From Halisarca cf. caerulea (Eukaryota; Porifera; Demospongiae; Chondrillida; Halisarcidae): 64,000 nucleotides of DNA. Positions 11,965 through 22,317 of the stretch are shown here, piece by piece. The first letter of the stretch is position 1. Each line of letters opens with the position of its first letter. The notes under the pieces were generated by a model that was not told the DNA's origin, did not search any database, and saw nothing but the letters and a program-made list of their open reading frames with translations. The stretch is from NCBI GenBank assembly GCA_963170055.1, contig CAUJGJ010000444.1:8613118-8677117 (forward strand), read 5' to 3'. The position numbers were made by a program, and so were the translations under genes.

Positions 11965-12820
11965 CGCAGGTATGCTATGTCATATTTATGGACATAAAAC
12001 AAAATGGCGTCGTCTTCGTGTTCCTTCAAATATTCGGCTTGTTTTCTGTTTGAATGCAAGTAGATGTTCTAGAAACGCCTTTTACTGTATCTACAACATA
12101 TATGCTTAGTATCTGAATCGCTAAAAAGATAATACGACGGTGAAAAGTTACGTATGCCGTGTATTCTTTTACCATATCGAAAAAAGTGAGAATGCCAAAT
12201 TCCGGTGGTAAAGATCCGGGCTTTTGCTCACAAAACTAGGTTCAAACGAAAGCATAGATTGAAATCTTACTAAATCGAATCTTGCATCTTGCAGCTCCTT
12301 TCCATGTCCAGGGTTTTCTGCTGAAAAAGAAGGTCCTCAGCTACAAGACGTTGGACATAAAAGGAATGGGACGACGTACAAAGTCGCAAGATTCGATTTT
12401 GGAGGTTTGGTCCTTTAGGAACAACATGCTAAAGTTTCAAAGCCAAACTCAGAGATCTCTACCACCGAAATTTTCGTTAAAGTTTTCCTATCAAACTTGA
12501 CTGCTCGGTAGATTGACATCACATGCAGTCACGTGGTTTGATTACATCATACCAAGCAAGACGGCCGTGTGTATGGCAGTATAGCTGCTTAACTTATTTT
12601 AATATGAACGAAATCGTCTTTGGAGAAGCTTAGAACGAAATCAGCAATGAAAGAACACCTTTGGACCTCTGACTTCGAAGTGCTTGTTCAAGGCGTTTAG
12701 TCGTTGAAATCATGTGACCCTTGCGTGAAATTCCTTTTAATGTAAACAAAGTAATTGTTATGTAAACAATACTGCTTTACCATAAATAATCCTCCCCGTT
12801 TCGGACATAACCTACCTGCG
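11965..12820. mobile_element. MITE, CGCAGGT family (type D)
   Basis: The 856-bp element starts CGCAGGTATGCTATGTC and ends GGACATAACCTACCTGCG, flanked by TA on both sides. Its left end (GGACATAAAACAAAATGGC) matches the inverted right end of the element at 33007-34052, so the two are one family. No coding sequence seen. Confidence 0.8.
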
Positions 12821-13395
12821 TAAGAAGAATGTACGTAACCTGACCTATTGTGTGGGAGTGACAAATATGAGATGCATGAAGCCATATTCACGAGTACACA
12901 TTTAAGGCACCCATTCATGTGCCATTGAAACCGATTTAAGCATTATAGTAGCTCATGGCAATGGTTCCACACCACTTCTGTAGGTTGCTATATGTAAACC
13001 TGTTGTCTTTGTGGGACATTTGTCACAGTGATTCATATACAGAAGAGCAAGTAATGCTGAAATTGTTTTTGATGCCAACTCTACAGGGAATACAGCAGTT
13101 GGAAATCGTAATGGTCTTCTTTAAAATGCTGCATGTACTGAAGGTATAAATACTTCTGCAATTATTGAATTGTTTGTCTATGAACTCAAATTTCAGTTCT
13201 CACAGTTAATTTTATAAGACTGATATACAGTCACATTTCTGTGTTCAATTTAAGACACTGTGCTTATTCTGCATCAAAAAGGTGACTTCTCATGTGAAAC
13301 TGCTTGGAGTGCATAGTAGAAGCAAGGCAGGGAATCAGATATGAAATATATCATTTATGCCACACTGCATGCAGGCATGGCTACGTTGATTTTGT
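12821..13395. other. Intergenic sequence
   Basis: No gene or repeat recognised. Confidence 0.4.
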
Positions 13396-13399
13396 AGTA

Positions 13400-14081
13400 A
13401 ACAGGTTATTTTTTATACTGGCCAATTATTTTTAAGCTAGTCTCCACTGTGTCTGGCTTTTTCACTGTTTTCATAACAATTCTGGAGAATTTGTAAACAA
13501 AGTTTGTTATTGTGCTAAATCTTGGGCATTTTATTGGAGCTACTCAGATTTTGAACCAGAAATGGGATATATATCAGGCAAGGCTAAACATGAGGGTGCC
13601 AGGATTACCCCATTTCAGCTGCAGTTTTCTCTTTAGTGTACCAATAACAAACCAGGGACCCAGAAATGTAACATATTTGAATGTATTATTGCTATTGGCT
13701 GACCTGTAAAGGTAACTAATTTGTTACCCCTACTGGTAAGGGTAACTAATTTGTTACCCTTACCTTGTTTATGTCTTAAAAACAGCTGCATTTTGGATAC
13801 CCATAAAAAATAATTGGCCATATAAAAAATAACCTGTTCAGGATTACATCATTTCAGCTGCAGTTTTCTCTTTGGTGTACCAATAACAAACCAGGGACCC
13901 AGAAATGTAGCATATATTTGAATGTATTATTGCTATTGGCTGACCTGTAGAGGTAACTAATTTGTTACCCCTACTGGGTAAGGGCAACCAATTTGTTACC
14001 CTTACCTTGTTTATGTCTCAAAAACAGCTGCATTTTGGATACCCATAAAAAATAATTGGCCACTATAAAAAATAACCTGTT
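13400..14081. mobile_element. MITE, AACAGGTTATT family (copy 1), internally duplicated
   Basis: The ends AACAGGTTATTTTTTATACT and AATAATTGGCC..AATAACCTGTT are inverted repeats. The tetramer AGTA flanks both sides (13396-13399, 14082-14085), giving a 4-bp target duplication. The right half, including its terminal repeat, is present twice in tandem (13600-13838 and 13839-14081). Other copies: 50287-50737, 51842-52281, 61657-62105. Confidence 0.85.
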
Positions 14082-14085
14082 AGTA

Positions 14086-14411
14086 TACCTTTTGTGTGAA
14101 AAAGATGCGGCATTTACATCTTTGACTATAATTTTAGAGCCACTATAGCTGTCCGGAATAAAAGGTAAAAATTTTACTATAAGATTTTAATTCGAGTAGT
14201 GAGCACCTTGGTGGAGTTCCATGCTTTTTCATTATAGCATGGCATAAGCATTGAAATGAGAGTTATAGCCTCTGTCATTTAAATATAGTTATTGTAGTAC
14301 AATAGTCATCATGATAAATGCTTTAAAATGAACTGAACAATAAATTAATAAGCACTATATATTTATTCAATAAAAATTATTAATTCTACTATCATACCTC
14401 TACCTAATCCA
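14086..14411. other. Upstream region of the glycosyltransferase-like gene
   Basis: AT-rich sequence. No TATA-type promoter can be singled out. Confidence 0.35.
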
Positions 14412-15278
14412 ATGCAGGTGAAGATTAGGAAGAAAAGTTTTTGGATATGCACACTATTTCTATCACTGCCACTTACAATAATGGTGTACAAATCCCCGCT
14501 CTTAGTCAACAGTTCCTGTGATGAGTCAGTTTCTACAGCTTTTCTTCCTAGCAATAGGATTCATTTAGTTACATACTATCACAGTATAACTTTAACTCTT
14601 CAGGGACGGGCAGATTTTCGTCTTAATGATCGAGTAAAAGAAGAAAAATATGCATTACTTAAAAACTTAATTCACCCACTGGTGGCAAATGTGCATATCA
14701 TTGCTGAGAATAAGGAGGCAATGGTAGACTTCTTAAACAATGAAGGAGTTTACAGTGATAAAATCATCATTTACAATAACAGAAGACCTGCTACTATGAA
14801 GGATGTCTTTCAATATATCAGTAATAATCTAGTCAACAAAGTTAGCTCATTTGCAAATGGTGACATTTACCTTGGTAATGGATTTAGCAAGCTGAACCCT
14901 CAGATAATGAGTAAACAGCGAATTATGTATACACTCACAAGACAATATTCGCCAGAGGCCAACTGTCCAGAGAGTACGTCTCTGTGTAATACACCATACC
15001 GAGGATCACATGACACATTTGTGATGCGACTGACTGAATCTGTTCCAATTGATGTGTTGAAGGACTTGGATTATCAACTGGGAACACCAGGGAGTACTAA
15101 TAGGCTGATGTGGACATTTAATACAAAGTTGAACTACTGCTTGTTGAATCCATGCTCCATTCTACAAACATATCATTTCCACTGTTCACACTTTTACACT
15201 AACAAATGGCATGTGAGTACACAAAGGAGGAGTGCTTCTAGTTATCCAACAAAGCATCTCACATGTTTTTGTGCTTAA
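14412..15278 (+). CDS. Putative type II membrane glycosyltransferase-like protein
   Basis: The 288-aa frame starts with two to four basic residues (MQVKIRKK) and one hydrophobic span (about residues 9-26), the layout of a Golgi type II protein. The lumenal part has LVTYYHSITLTLQGRADF...LLKNLIHPLVANVHIIAE, then ANGDIYLGNGF, LTRQY and CP.S.LC.TPYRGSHDTFV, then NRLMWTF and NPCSILQTYHFHCSHF. From memory this order resembles an uncharacterised glycosyltransferase-like family with a nucleotide-sugar-transferase-type NxDIyf motif (inference). The ATG overlaps a possible acceptor (ATGCAG), so an upstream exon is possible. A strong donor (CAT then GTGAGT) at 15213 could end the exon early. The AATAAA at 15302 instead favours reading through to the stop at 15276. 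Confidence 0.65.
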   Translation: MQVKIRKKSFWICTLFLSLPLTIMVYKSPLLVNSSCDESVSTAFLPSNRIHLVTYYHSITLTLQGRADFRLNDRVKEEKYALLKNLIHPLVANVHIIAENKEAMVDFLNNEGVYSDKIIIYNNRRPATMKDVFQYISNNLVNKVSSFANGDIYLGNGFSKLNPQIMSKQRIMYTLTRQYSPEANCPESTSLCNTPYRGSHDTFVMRLTESVPIDVLKDLDYQLGTPGSTNRLMWTFNTKLNYCLLNPCSILQTYHFHCSHFYTNKWHVSTQRRSASSYPTKHLTCFCA

Positions 15279-15301
15279 TGCTCGGAAGACATTTATGCAA
15301 C

Positions 15302-15307
15302 AATAAA
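15302..15307 (+). terminator. Polyadenylation signal AATAAA
   Basis: A canonical AATAAA lies 24 bp after the stop codon of the glycosyltransferase-like gene. Confidence 0.5.
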
Positions 15308-16283
15308 AGTACCAGATCCTTGCATTGACTGACTACATTTTAGTGTGATATTAAGCTTAAGGTCACAATTTTGAATCATCAGAATGAATGAATGACATTG
15401 AAAACATGTAATACTTAATACTATTGTGCATAAAAAGCTCAATAACATGCAATATCATAAAAAGCTCAATAACATCTGTATTATCATGAATATTCTATTT
15501 TAATTATATATATGTATGCACAATGTTTCTCTATTTCTGATCAAAATTTGAATGAAAATGTAGGAGGGGCATGGATTATGGAGCTGGTTTTGAACTGATG
15601 CACCAAACATGTGCATATAACATGTGTGTTGCATGGATGCGCACCATTTACCGTGTGATGTATAATTATTGTAAGAAGATTATATAATAATATTATTATA
15701 GATGTATAATGTTAATATATTATGAAGTATATTAATGGACATGCGTTGTATTTTTATATTATGCTTTAACTATAAAATTATAGCTGCTTTATTTATTATG
15801 TAGATTATAATAGGGGATGCTGCATGGTTGCTGATGGTATTAGCCGGTACTGGGAGTTAAGCTGCAACGATAGGTTGTCATCCCATGCAGCTGTGTGTCA
15901 TTTGATATTTTAAAGGCTATAATTATAGTAGTATGTGTGTGTGTGTGTGTGTGTGTAAACTGTATTGTTTATTCCCTCGAAACATTCCTTGCTATCTCAA
16001 TAGCGCTGAGACAGTTCACGAGAATGAATTTCTTAATTACTCCAAACACTGAAACAACTGAGAGGACTGAGTGGATGAGTATACAGCAAAGTAAAAGCTA
16101 CTTAAATACTAGATGCATGGTACAGGATACCACAAGATGATAAAATACAGACAAACAAAAGTATAATCTTAGATGTGGTTGGTCTCTTAGACAACAGAAG
16201 GAAAAGTGAAAGTAGTTACTAGGAGATGAACACTGAAATATGAGGTAGTAGCTGGTGTACGTGACGTCTTACTAGACAATAAG
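15308..16283. other. Intergenic sequence with small repeats
   Basis: It holds a two-copy direct repeat of CATAAAAAGCTCAATAACAT near 15430-15475, and a (TG)12 tract at about 15933-15956. No gene recognised. Confidence 0.5.
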
Positions 16284-16288
16284 TTGAC

Positions 16289-16513
16289 TGTAGTATGCGG
16301 GAACAATGCGGATGGTAGCGAACACTCTTGAACAAGAACACATGGCACCAAGATAATTAATTAAACGCCAGCACACTCTTTTACAAGCATAGTAACAATC
16401 AACGTGCAGCACATTCATGTAAGGCAAGCACAGCTAAATATAGACTCTGAGGTATATGCTAATAATAGAACTCATGCAATAGTAACAAGAAGTAAAGTCA
16501 GTCCGATACCACA
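16289..16513 (-). repeat. 3' LTR of the Ty3/Gypsy element
   Basis: It is 225 bp, TGTAGTATGCGGG...GATACCACA as written on the plus strand, and matches the interrupted copy at 21538-23849 with scattered differences. A purine-rich stretch GGAGTTAGGGAGA lies next to it on the minus strand (16514-16526) and is the likely polypurine tract. Confidence 0.85.
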
Positions 16514-16670
16514 TCTCCCTAACTCCAGTATGTCAATCTGGAATGTGGGCCAATCTGCACACCGGTCTGAGAACGGGTACTGACACGATCCTTTTGGTTT
16601 TGGGTGTGTACCCATACTGACTCGTCTGGTAGCAAAGTCTCTTGAGGGCAACTCTATGGCGATGGTCATA

Positions 16671-17243
16671 CCGTATAGCGGGTAATTTTCGGGGGGTAAA
16701 ATTTTCGTGCATCTCAAAAATTTTAGCACATTCGTGGGGAAAAAATTCGTGGAGTCGACCATATGGTATAAGTAAAAATGGCGGATTACTTCGAAGTTGA
16801 GGCTATGGTACGAGGCTACGACTGGTATAGAGAGATTTGGGAAGCTGAAGTTGGCGAACAGCTTGAATGCCGAAGAGAAAATTCTAATCTCCACGATATT
16901 CCTCTCTTTCGACTGTTTGTTGTCGCCGTTATTACAGAGCGTACCTCTACATTGGCTGCTGCAATGGACGAAGATGGTATCACCTTCGCTAAAGATCCAT
17001 GAGGATTTGGTAGCTGTGGACTGCCTTTTCTTTCTTAAAATATCGAAACAAAGACATAGCTATCGATATAATAGCCGTTCTAAGAACACCAGTAAGTGTT
17101 GACCAATGAACAAACGTCAAAGACCGCGCAAAAGACGAAGGCGACGCGTGGCTTGAATAATTCGTGGGTAAAATTTTCGTGGGGTGAATCGCAACCACGA
17201 AAACCACGAAAATTTTACCCCCCGAAAAATACCCGCTATACGG
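16671..17243. mobile_element. CCGTA-type MITE carrying a broken HIRAN-like ORF
   Basis: The 573-bp element has nearly 40-bp inverted ends (CCGTATAGCGGGTA-TTTTCGGGGGGTAAAATTTTCG...). It is flanked by TA on both sides (16669-16670, 17244-17245). It interrupts the 3' part of the Gypsy pol. An ATG at 16778 opens a short HIRAN-like frame reading inward. Confidence 0.85.
16778..17002 (+). pseudogene. HIRAN-like domain fragment inside MITE
   Basis: MADYFEVEAMVRGYDWYREI followed by WEAEVGEQLECRRENSNLHD matches the first part of the HIRAN-like protein at 40628-40975 (IRGHHVYKSIW...IGETL...E.N.HD). After the HD pair the frame degrades and ends. Its ATG lies 107 bp inside the left terminus, pointing inward, as does the intact gene in the transposon at 38630. 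It is probably the leftover of an accessory gene after internal deletion. Confidence 0.6.
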
Positions 17244-17245
17244 TA

Positions 17246-17875
17246 GTCTTTCTTCTGGCGCTGCTTTAATTCACGATCTTTCTTTTGAAACTCAGGTACA
17301 TATGACCATTCCGGGATAAAGGTGCAAGGGTGCTGGGGGATTTCACTTCGTAGCTTCCTCCCCATAATCAATTCAGCAGGGCTATACCCACACCAGGGTA
17401 ACGGAGTGCTCCTGTAGGCCAAAAATGCTGAGTATGGCTCTGACAATTTGGATGGTCGCTAGCCCTTTACCCCTTTAGTGAGGGCTGCTGGTTGTGTGGA
17501 TAAAGTTGTACTCCTGGCTGAATCTCTGAAATTCGTGACTGCTATACTGGGGTCCATTATCACTGACCATTGTAGCAGGAATTCCATCTCTGGAGAAAAT
17601 GGCTTTTAGGGCTTTGATGACGCTGGCTGATGTGGTGCTGGATAGCGTTTGAACTTCAACGTATCTGGAAAAGTAATCCACAACTAGCAGATAGGTTTTA
17701 CCATCCAGTTCAAACAAATCAGAGGCTATCCATTCCCATGGATGCGATGGAAGGGGTGTAGAAATTAGGGTTTGTCTGCATGGGTGGCTGCATGGCCTTG
17801 CTGCATCTGGACAGTTGTGGATCAGGTTCTCAAGTTGTTGCTTGAGTCCCAGCCATCAAACTGAAGATGTGGCTC
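17246..17875 (-). pseudogene. Gypsy integrase, damaged
   Basis: Minus-strand reading gives an HHCC-like segment (HQGITECSL...CPDAARPC, 17790-17880). Next comes the catalytic core with VVDYFSRYVEV (first Asp) and MVSDNGPQYSS (second Asp). After TTSSPH the frame breaks and resumes at SEPYSAFLAYRSTPL...SPAELIMGRKLRS, so the segment with the catalytic Glu is deleted. The C-terminal tail is split by the MITE at 16671 and continues frameshifted to about 16530. Confidence 0.85.
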
Positions 17876-18970
17876 TCAGTGAACACTCTGTGATGCCCTG
17901 GTGGCCTTGGTGGATCTTTTGCAGTGTCTCCTTTTGGAGGCTTTCAGGGACCACAATTCGCCGACCACGAAGAAGAAGATCCTCATTATAGTTAGCTCTC
18001 CTCGTATTGACCAGTAAGGTCGCATATGCACAGGGACTTGCTGTTTACGCTGTGGCCATCCATTACGGCAGAGTTGAATGAGTTGGGCACAGTCTGCATC
18101 GTTGGGTTGTGCTGTATGGTATTCTTGTAACTGATTGGCATTTGCTGGCAATGTGGATACAACGAATTGTTCAATGGAATCATGTTCGGGCTTTCCAGAT
18201 GAGGGAAGTGGTGCACGTGACAAGGTATCAGCCGTGTAGAGTTCTTTCCCAGGGACATGTACAATTGAGTAACTGAATCTCATGAGCTGCAGCCTGAAGC
18301 GAAGAATCCTGGGTGGTAAGGAATCCAGATGCATCTTTCCAAGCAGTGGGACAAGAGGCTTGTGATCTGTCTCCAATTGAATTTCCTTACCCAGGACATA
18401 ATCTTCAAACTTCTCACATGCCCATACCAGGGCAAGGGCCTCTTTCTCGATCTGAAAGTACTGCCGTTCCGTCTCAGTCATGGACTTGGAGGAATACGCA
18501 ACAGGTTTCCACACCTTATTCTGTTGCTGGAGAAGTATATACAGCTCCGATGCCGTATGCAGAAGCATCGGCGGTAATCTTGGTTGGTGCATCTTGGTCA
18601 TACAGTGCTAATGTGGTGGGGCGTGCCAACTCTGCCTTCAATCACCGCTTCAAAAGCTTTGTCTTGGGCTGTTCCCCGCTGCCAGGTTCGCTTGACACTG
18701 AGAAGCTCTCGGAGGGGTTGGGACAGTTCAGCAATCTTTGAAGAAAATTTTCCTAGTTGATTGACCATGCCTATGAAGCGGCGAAGTTCTGTTGGTGAGC
18801 GGGGCTTCTCCATAGAACGAACAGCGTCAGTCTTCTGGGGATCTGGCAAAATTCCTTGTCGATTGATGACATGTCCCAGGAGGTGAATTTCCTCCTTGTT
18901 GAACTCACATTTGTTAGCATTCAGAGTGCATGAGACCAGCATCTTGAATCTTGCTCAAAGCTGCGTGTAG
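17876..18970 (-). pseudogene. Gypsy RT connection and RNase H, frameshifted
   Basis: Two adjoining frames encode NANKCEFNKEEIHLLGHVIN...PTELRRFIGMVNQLGKF (18598-18942), then VAYSSKSMTETERQYFQIEK, EALALVWACEKFEDYVLG, TDHKPL and YTADTLSRAP (to about 18190). This is the standard thumb, connection and RNase H order of Ty3/Gypsy pol. A frame change near 18610 separates the frames. A TGA plus a shift near 18950-18970 separate this part from the RT fingers and palm. Confidence 0.88.
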
Positions 18971-19510
18971 TCACTCATCGTGCTCTTGTTGAGTGCTACC
19001 AAAAATCAGAGAGTCATCCATGTGACATAGCACCCCATCCTGGACTGCTAGGATCTGGCTCATTCTCCGTTGAAAGTGCTCTGGGGCACTGCTAATCCCA
19101 AAGGGTAGCTTGTTGAAAGAGTACCGTCCAAATGGTGTTATGAATGTGGTAAAACGTCGTGATTCTTCTGATAGTGGTATCTGCCAGAAGCCGCAGCTGG
19201 CATCAACCTTACTGAATCTTGTGGCTTTGGCTAACTGAGCTAGGGTTGTGTTGACCTTTGGTAATCGGTGTACTTCGAGGAGCACACTCTTGTTCAGTGA
19301 ACGGAAATCTACACAAATTCTGACTGAACCTGATGATTTGGGAACAACGACCATCCCTGCACACCATTCTGTGGGCTCCTTTACTGGTGAAATAACCCCT
19401 AGGGCTTGCATTCGGGACAGTTCCTCTCGTACCTTATCTCTCAGTGGAATGGGCACATTACGTGGCCAGGGCAAATGGTTTTGCATCAGGTTTTAGCTGT
19501 ATGGTGTAAC
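18971..19510 (-). pseudogene. Gypsy reverse transcriptase fingers and palm
   Basis: It contains VPIPLRDKVREELSRM, VVVPKSSGSVRICVDFRSLN, KVDASCGFWQIPL, LPFGISSAPEHFQRRM and CHMDDSLIFG. The last is the catalytic box, with HMDD in place of the usual Y[VIM]DD; it lies at about 19010-19030. The upstream LKPDAKPFALAT motif at about 19475-19510 is in another frame, another sign of decay. Confidence 0.9.
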
Positions 19511-19578
19511 TGCCCCCCTTGAAAGTGCCCAGCCCCTTGAAAAGTAATGGGAATTGGTCTGGGATGGGGGTCAGCTAA

Positions 19579-19671
19579 TGGGCAGGTTGAGATACTGCGT
19601 GGGTCGGCTCATGGACAGGTTGAGATACTGTGTGGATCGGCTCATGGACAGGTTGAGATACTGTGTGGATC
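19579..19671. repeat. 33-bp tandem repeat, about three copies
   Basis: A GGCTCATGGACAGGTTGAGA-type unit is repeated about three times between the Gypsy protease and RT. On the minus strand it encodes an 11-residue repeat (IHTVSQPVHEP). Confidence 0.85.
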
Positions 19672-19870
19672 TGTGACAGCACTTGTAACTCACGGATGGC
19701 AGGCAAGCCTAACAAATTGTTCTTGACATTATGCAACACATAAATGGGCTGTGTGCAGTGTTTTTCTTTAAAGGCCAACCTGACCTTAGCTTGTCCTGAA
19801 ACTTTTAGGGGGCTGTGGTCCATGGAGAGTCTTGGCAGTTTGCGACAGTTCCAATCCTAGGGTCTTGCTA

Positions 19871-20591
19871 CGCATGTGGGACATGTCCAGATTTGTTATG
19901 ATAGCGCTTCTCAGTTTGCATAGTGATAAAATGTTATTTTTCGGCGCCTATAAGTTATTAGTCACGCATTTATCACGTGATTCGAGCTGTTGTTTGGGCA
20001 TATACGAAAGACGAATCCACGTTTAGTGACGTTTTCTGTCGTCACAGTTGTTTTGTCACATGATGGCTTGTGACCTAACTGGATGTTCTTCGGAATTGTA
20101 GTTTTCGGCTGGATGCTACGTAAGGGAACAAGCTGAAGACAGTTTCTCGGTGCCAACGTCGAGCTATTTATTGAATACAACTTTTCCATGTGGGGGCAAG
20201 AGAACTTTTGTTCCTGCCTGAAGTTATAGGAGCTTGAATTTTACATTTTGAGGGCCAATTTTGCAGATCTCAGCTTTGGAGAGGAATTGTCGATGCCCCA
20301 CATGGAAAGGTTATTAAATGTGTTGCTATAGCTATTTATGTGAAAAAATAGTCTTAGACGCGTTCCTGCATGTAGCACCCAAGGCATTTCGTTTTTAAGT
20401 AGGGCTTAGAAAAACCTCACTAGCTTCTTCGCAGTAACTACAGGCCTCTCAACTGGGAAATTATCGAAAAGTCTACCCACTTGTTAAGCCCTCGTTTGAC
20501 GCTCTGAAACTTCTACAAGTTGAGAACCGAAGCTATAAAAAAGACCGAAATTTTCACACCTCCGAATTAGCGTGGACATGTCCCACATGCG
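19871..20591. mobile_element. MITE, CGCATGTGGGACATGTCCA family (type A, copy 1)
   Basis: The 721-bp element has perfect inverted ends, CGCATGTGGGACATGTCCA and TGGACATGTCCCACATGCG, with TA on both sides (19869-19870, 20592-20593). It interrupts the protease gene, so the insertion is younger than the Gypsy element. Related pieces: 42299-42593 and 61386-62260. Confidence 0.9.
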
Positions 20592-20756
20592 TAATGTCTT
20601 CCGAGATGACTGTGACTTTGGCACCGGTATCCACCTTGAAGTTCACGTTATGACCATTAACTTGTATGTCACATGTCAAACAGTTGCCATCTTGTGAGCC
20701 TAGTGTGTTCAGGTAGGCAATGTCATCATACTCCTGCTCCAGTAGAGGGGTGTTGC

Positions 20757-21518
20757 TCACTTCTGTAACTGACTTGGAACAACAATGGGTAGCAAAGTGT
20801 CCCTTGTTGGAAAAACGCACTGGTGGCGAGGATGAGGACCCCTCCCACATCTTGTGCAGGTCTTGGAGGGTTGCGTTCTACCAGTGGATGGCTTGGACCA
20901 TTGAAATTGATTTCTCTTGCTACCTTTCTGGTGGGACTTGTGGATATGGTCAATGGATTGGGTTGCTTTCGTGGTACTCCCGAGAATGACCTGTTGTTCT
21001 CTGATGGCTTCTCGTTGACGGCTTAGAGTCTTGGCTTTCTCTAGGGTTAATTTAGCGTCCAATTGCATCCTTTGAGATGAAGCTTTATTCCGAATGCCAA
21101 CTACAATTCTATCCCGTAACATCTGGTCTTTCATGTCTCCATATTCGCAATTCTTGACTAGTTGGTATAGGCAGGGGTTGAATGCTGCAGTGGACTCTAT
21201 TTCCTCTTGGGATCGACAGTTAAAACAAGCCCGCTCAAAGATGACGTTTTTCCATACCTTGACAAAGCTGTCAAATTGGGTGATAACGGAATCAAAACTC
21301 TTACGTTCATCTGCTGAGATGTCGGTCGATGCTAATACGTCCTCTACCGACTCTCCCATGCAGTAAAGCAGTGCTGAGACTTGCTTTCGGTTATCTTCCT
21401 CGCCGGAGCCAGATGCGCCTCGGAATTGTAGGAAGCATCTCTTCCAACGGCGCCACAAGTCCGGTGCCTTGAAGTTAAAGGGTTCGGGGGGCTGCAAACG
21501 AACAATACTGCTAGCCAT
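20757..21518 (-). pseudogene. Gypsy Gag
   Basis: The ATG at 21518 (MASSIVRLQPPEPFNF) is just downstream of the primer site. The capsid part includes DLWRRWKRCFLQFRGASG and RDRIVVGIRN, common to invertebrate Gypsy Gags. It ends with CTRCGRGPHPRHQC, a C-x2-C-x4-H-x4-C zinc knuckle (binds genomic RNA). The product is 254 aa from this start. The second knuckle is in another frame at 20820-20850, so Gag-Pol continuity is lost or shifted. Confidence 0.87.
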
Positions 21519-21519
21519 C

Positions 21520-21537
21520 GCGTCACTTCTGACACCG
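21520..21537 (-). promoter_or_regulatory. Putative primer-binding site
   Basis: CGGTGTCAGAAGTGACGC lies directly inside the 5' LTR on the minus strand. It has the position and GGTGTCAGAAGTG character expected of a tRNA-complementary primer site. The tRNA is not identified. Confidence 0.55.
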
Positions 21538-21881
21538 TGTAGTACGCGGGAACAATCCGGACGGCAGCGAACACTCTTGAAAAAGAACACGTGGCACCAA
21601 GGTAATTACAGTGAAAACTGCTTAACGAGAAATCCATGGTGCAACACATTTTATTTCTCGTTATCAGTATTTCTTGTTAAAAGTACTGAGCATAATTGCC
21701 ATACATTCTCAGCATACAACACAAATACACAGTCACTAAATCAAGGAATACAATATAATCAATGAAATGATGCAAAAAAGCTTCTGAATACAGCAAATTA
21801 CATAATATTGAGAGTCTTTGAGACACACACAAGTATTCTAATAATGTTACATACACATGACTAAATAAGATGAGTTCAATG

Positions 21882-22317
21882 TTATGCAGGGTTAAAATAG
21901 TCCTTTAATGTAGACTGCTTTTTGATGAGAGCATCTGCACTGGCCTTTTCCAAATCCAAAAGAACTTGCACACCCGAGGGATCTCGTGAAAGGAAGTGTC
22001 TGTGGAGGGTGTTGAAAGCATCCCGCACAGCTGCCTTAGAAGGTGGGATCAGCACACAGTCAGTGCCTTCATCATTATCAGACTCATCATCCTCAGCTGC
22101 AGGCTGATGCTCTTGGTGAACTTCTGCTGCAATCTCTTCATCGGTCATGATACTGGATGTAGTCACTGCATCATCAATGGTAGTGTATTCCTCTGAATTC
22201 ACTGGATCTGTTCCTGAAAGAAGGCAGGCATGTCTAGTGAAGTCTTCCAATTCACTGTCTTGTGGAGTTTCTGGAGTGTCAGTGTCCTGTACATCACTGG
22301 TGCTGTCAGTGAACTGA
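21882..22317 (-). pseudogene. Tigger transposase C-terminal tail in a shifted frame
   Basis: After the NCFR motif the expected GF continuation (GFQFTDSTSDVQDTDTPETP) is found only in a different frame, so a 1-2 base indel lies near 22318. The tail is acidic (AEDDESDNDEGTD). It ends QSTLKDYFNPA, which fits the PCNA-interaction consensus Q-x-x-L-x-x-[FY]-F. Confidence 0.8.

Larger units (their letters stand above)
19575..20850 (-). pseudogene. Gypsy zinc knuckle and aspartic protease, split by a MITE
   Basis: From 20850 the minus strand reads NKGHFATHC, the end of a CCHC knuckle whose first cysteines are lost. Then LTCDIQVNGHNVNFKVDTGA and KVTVIS follow, where VDTGA is the protease active site. 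The reading is cut at 20593 by a 721-bp MITE. It resumes below 19868 with LGLELSQTAK...LAFKEKHCTQPIYVLHN...LLGLPAI, the LLG motif of the protease C-terminal part, after one more shift. Confidence 0.85.
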
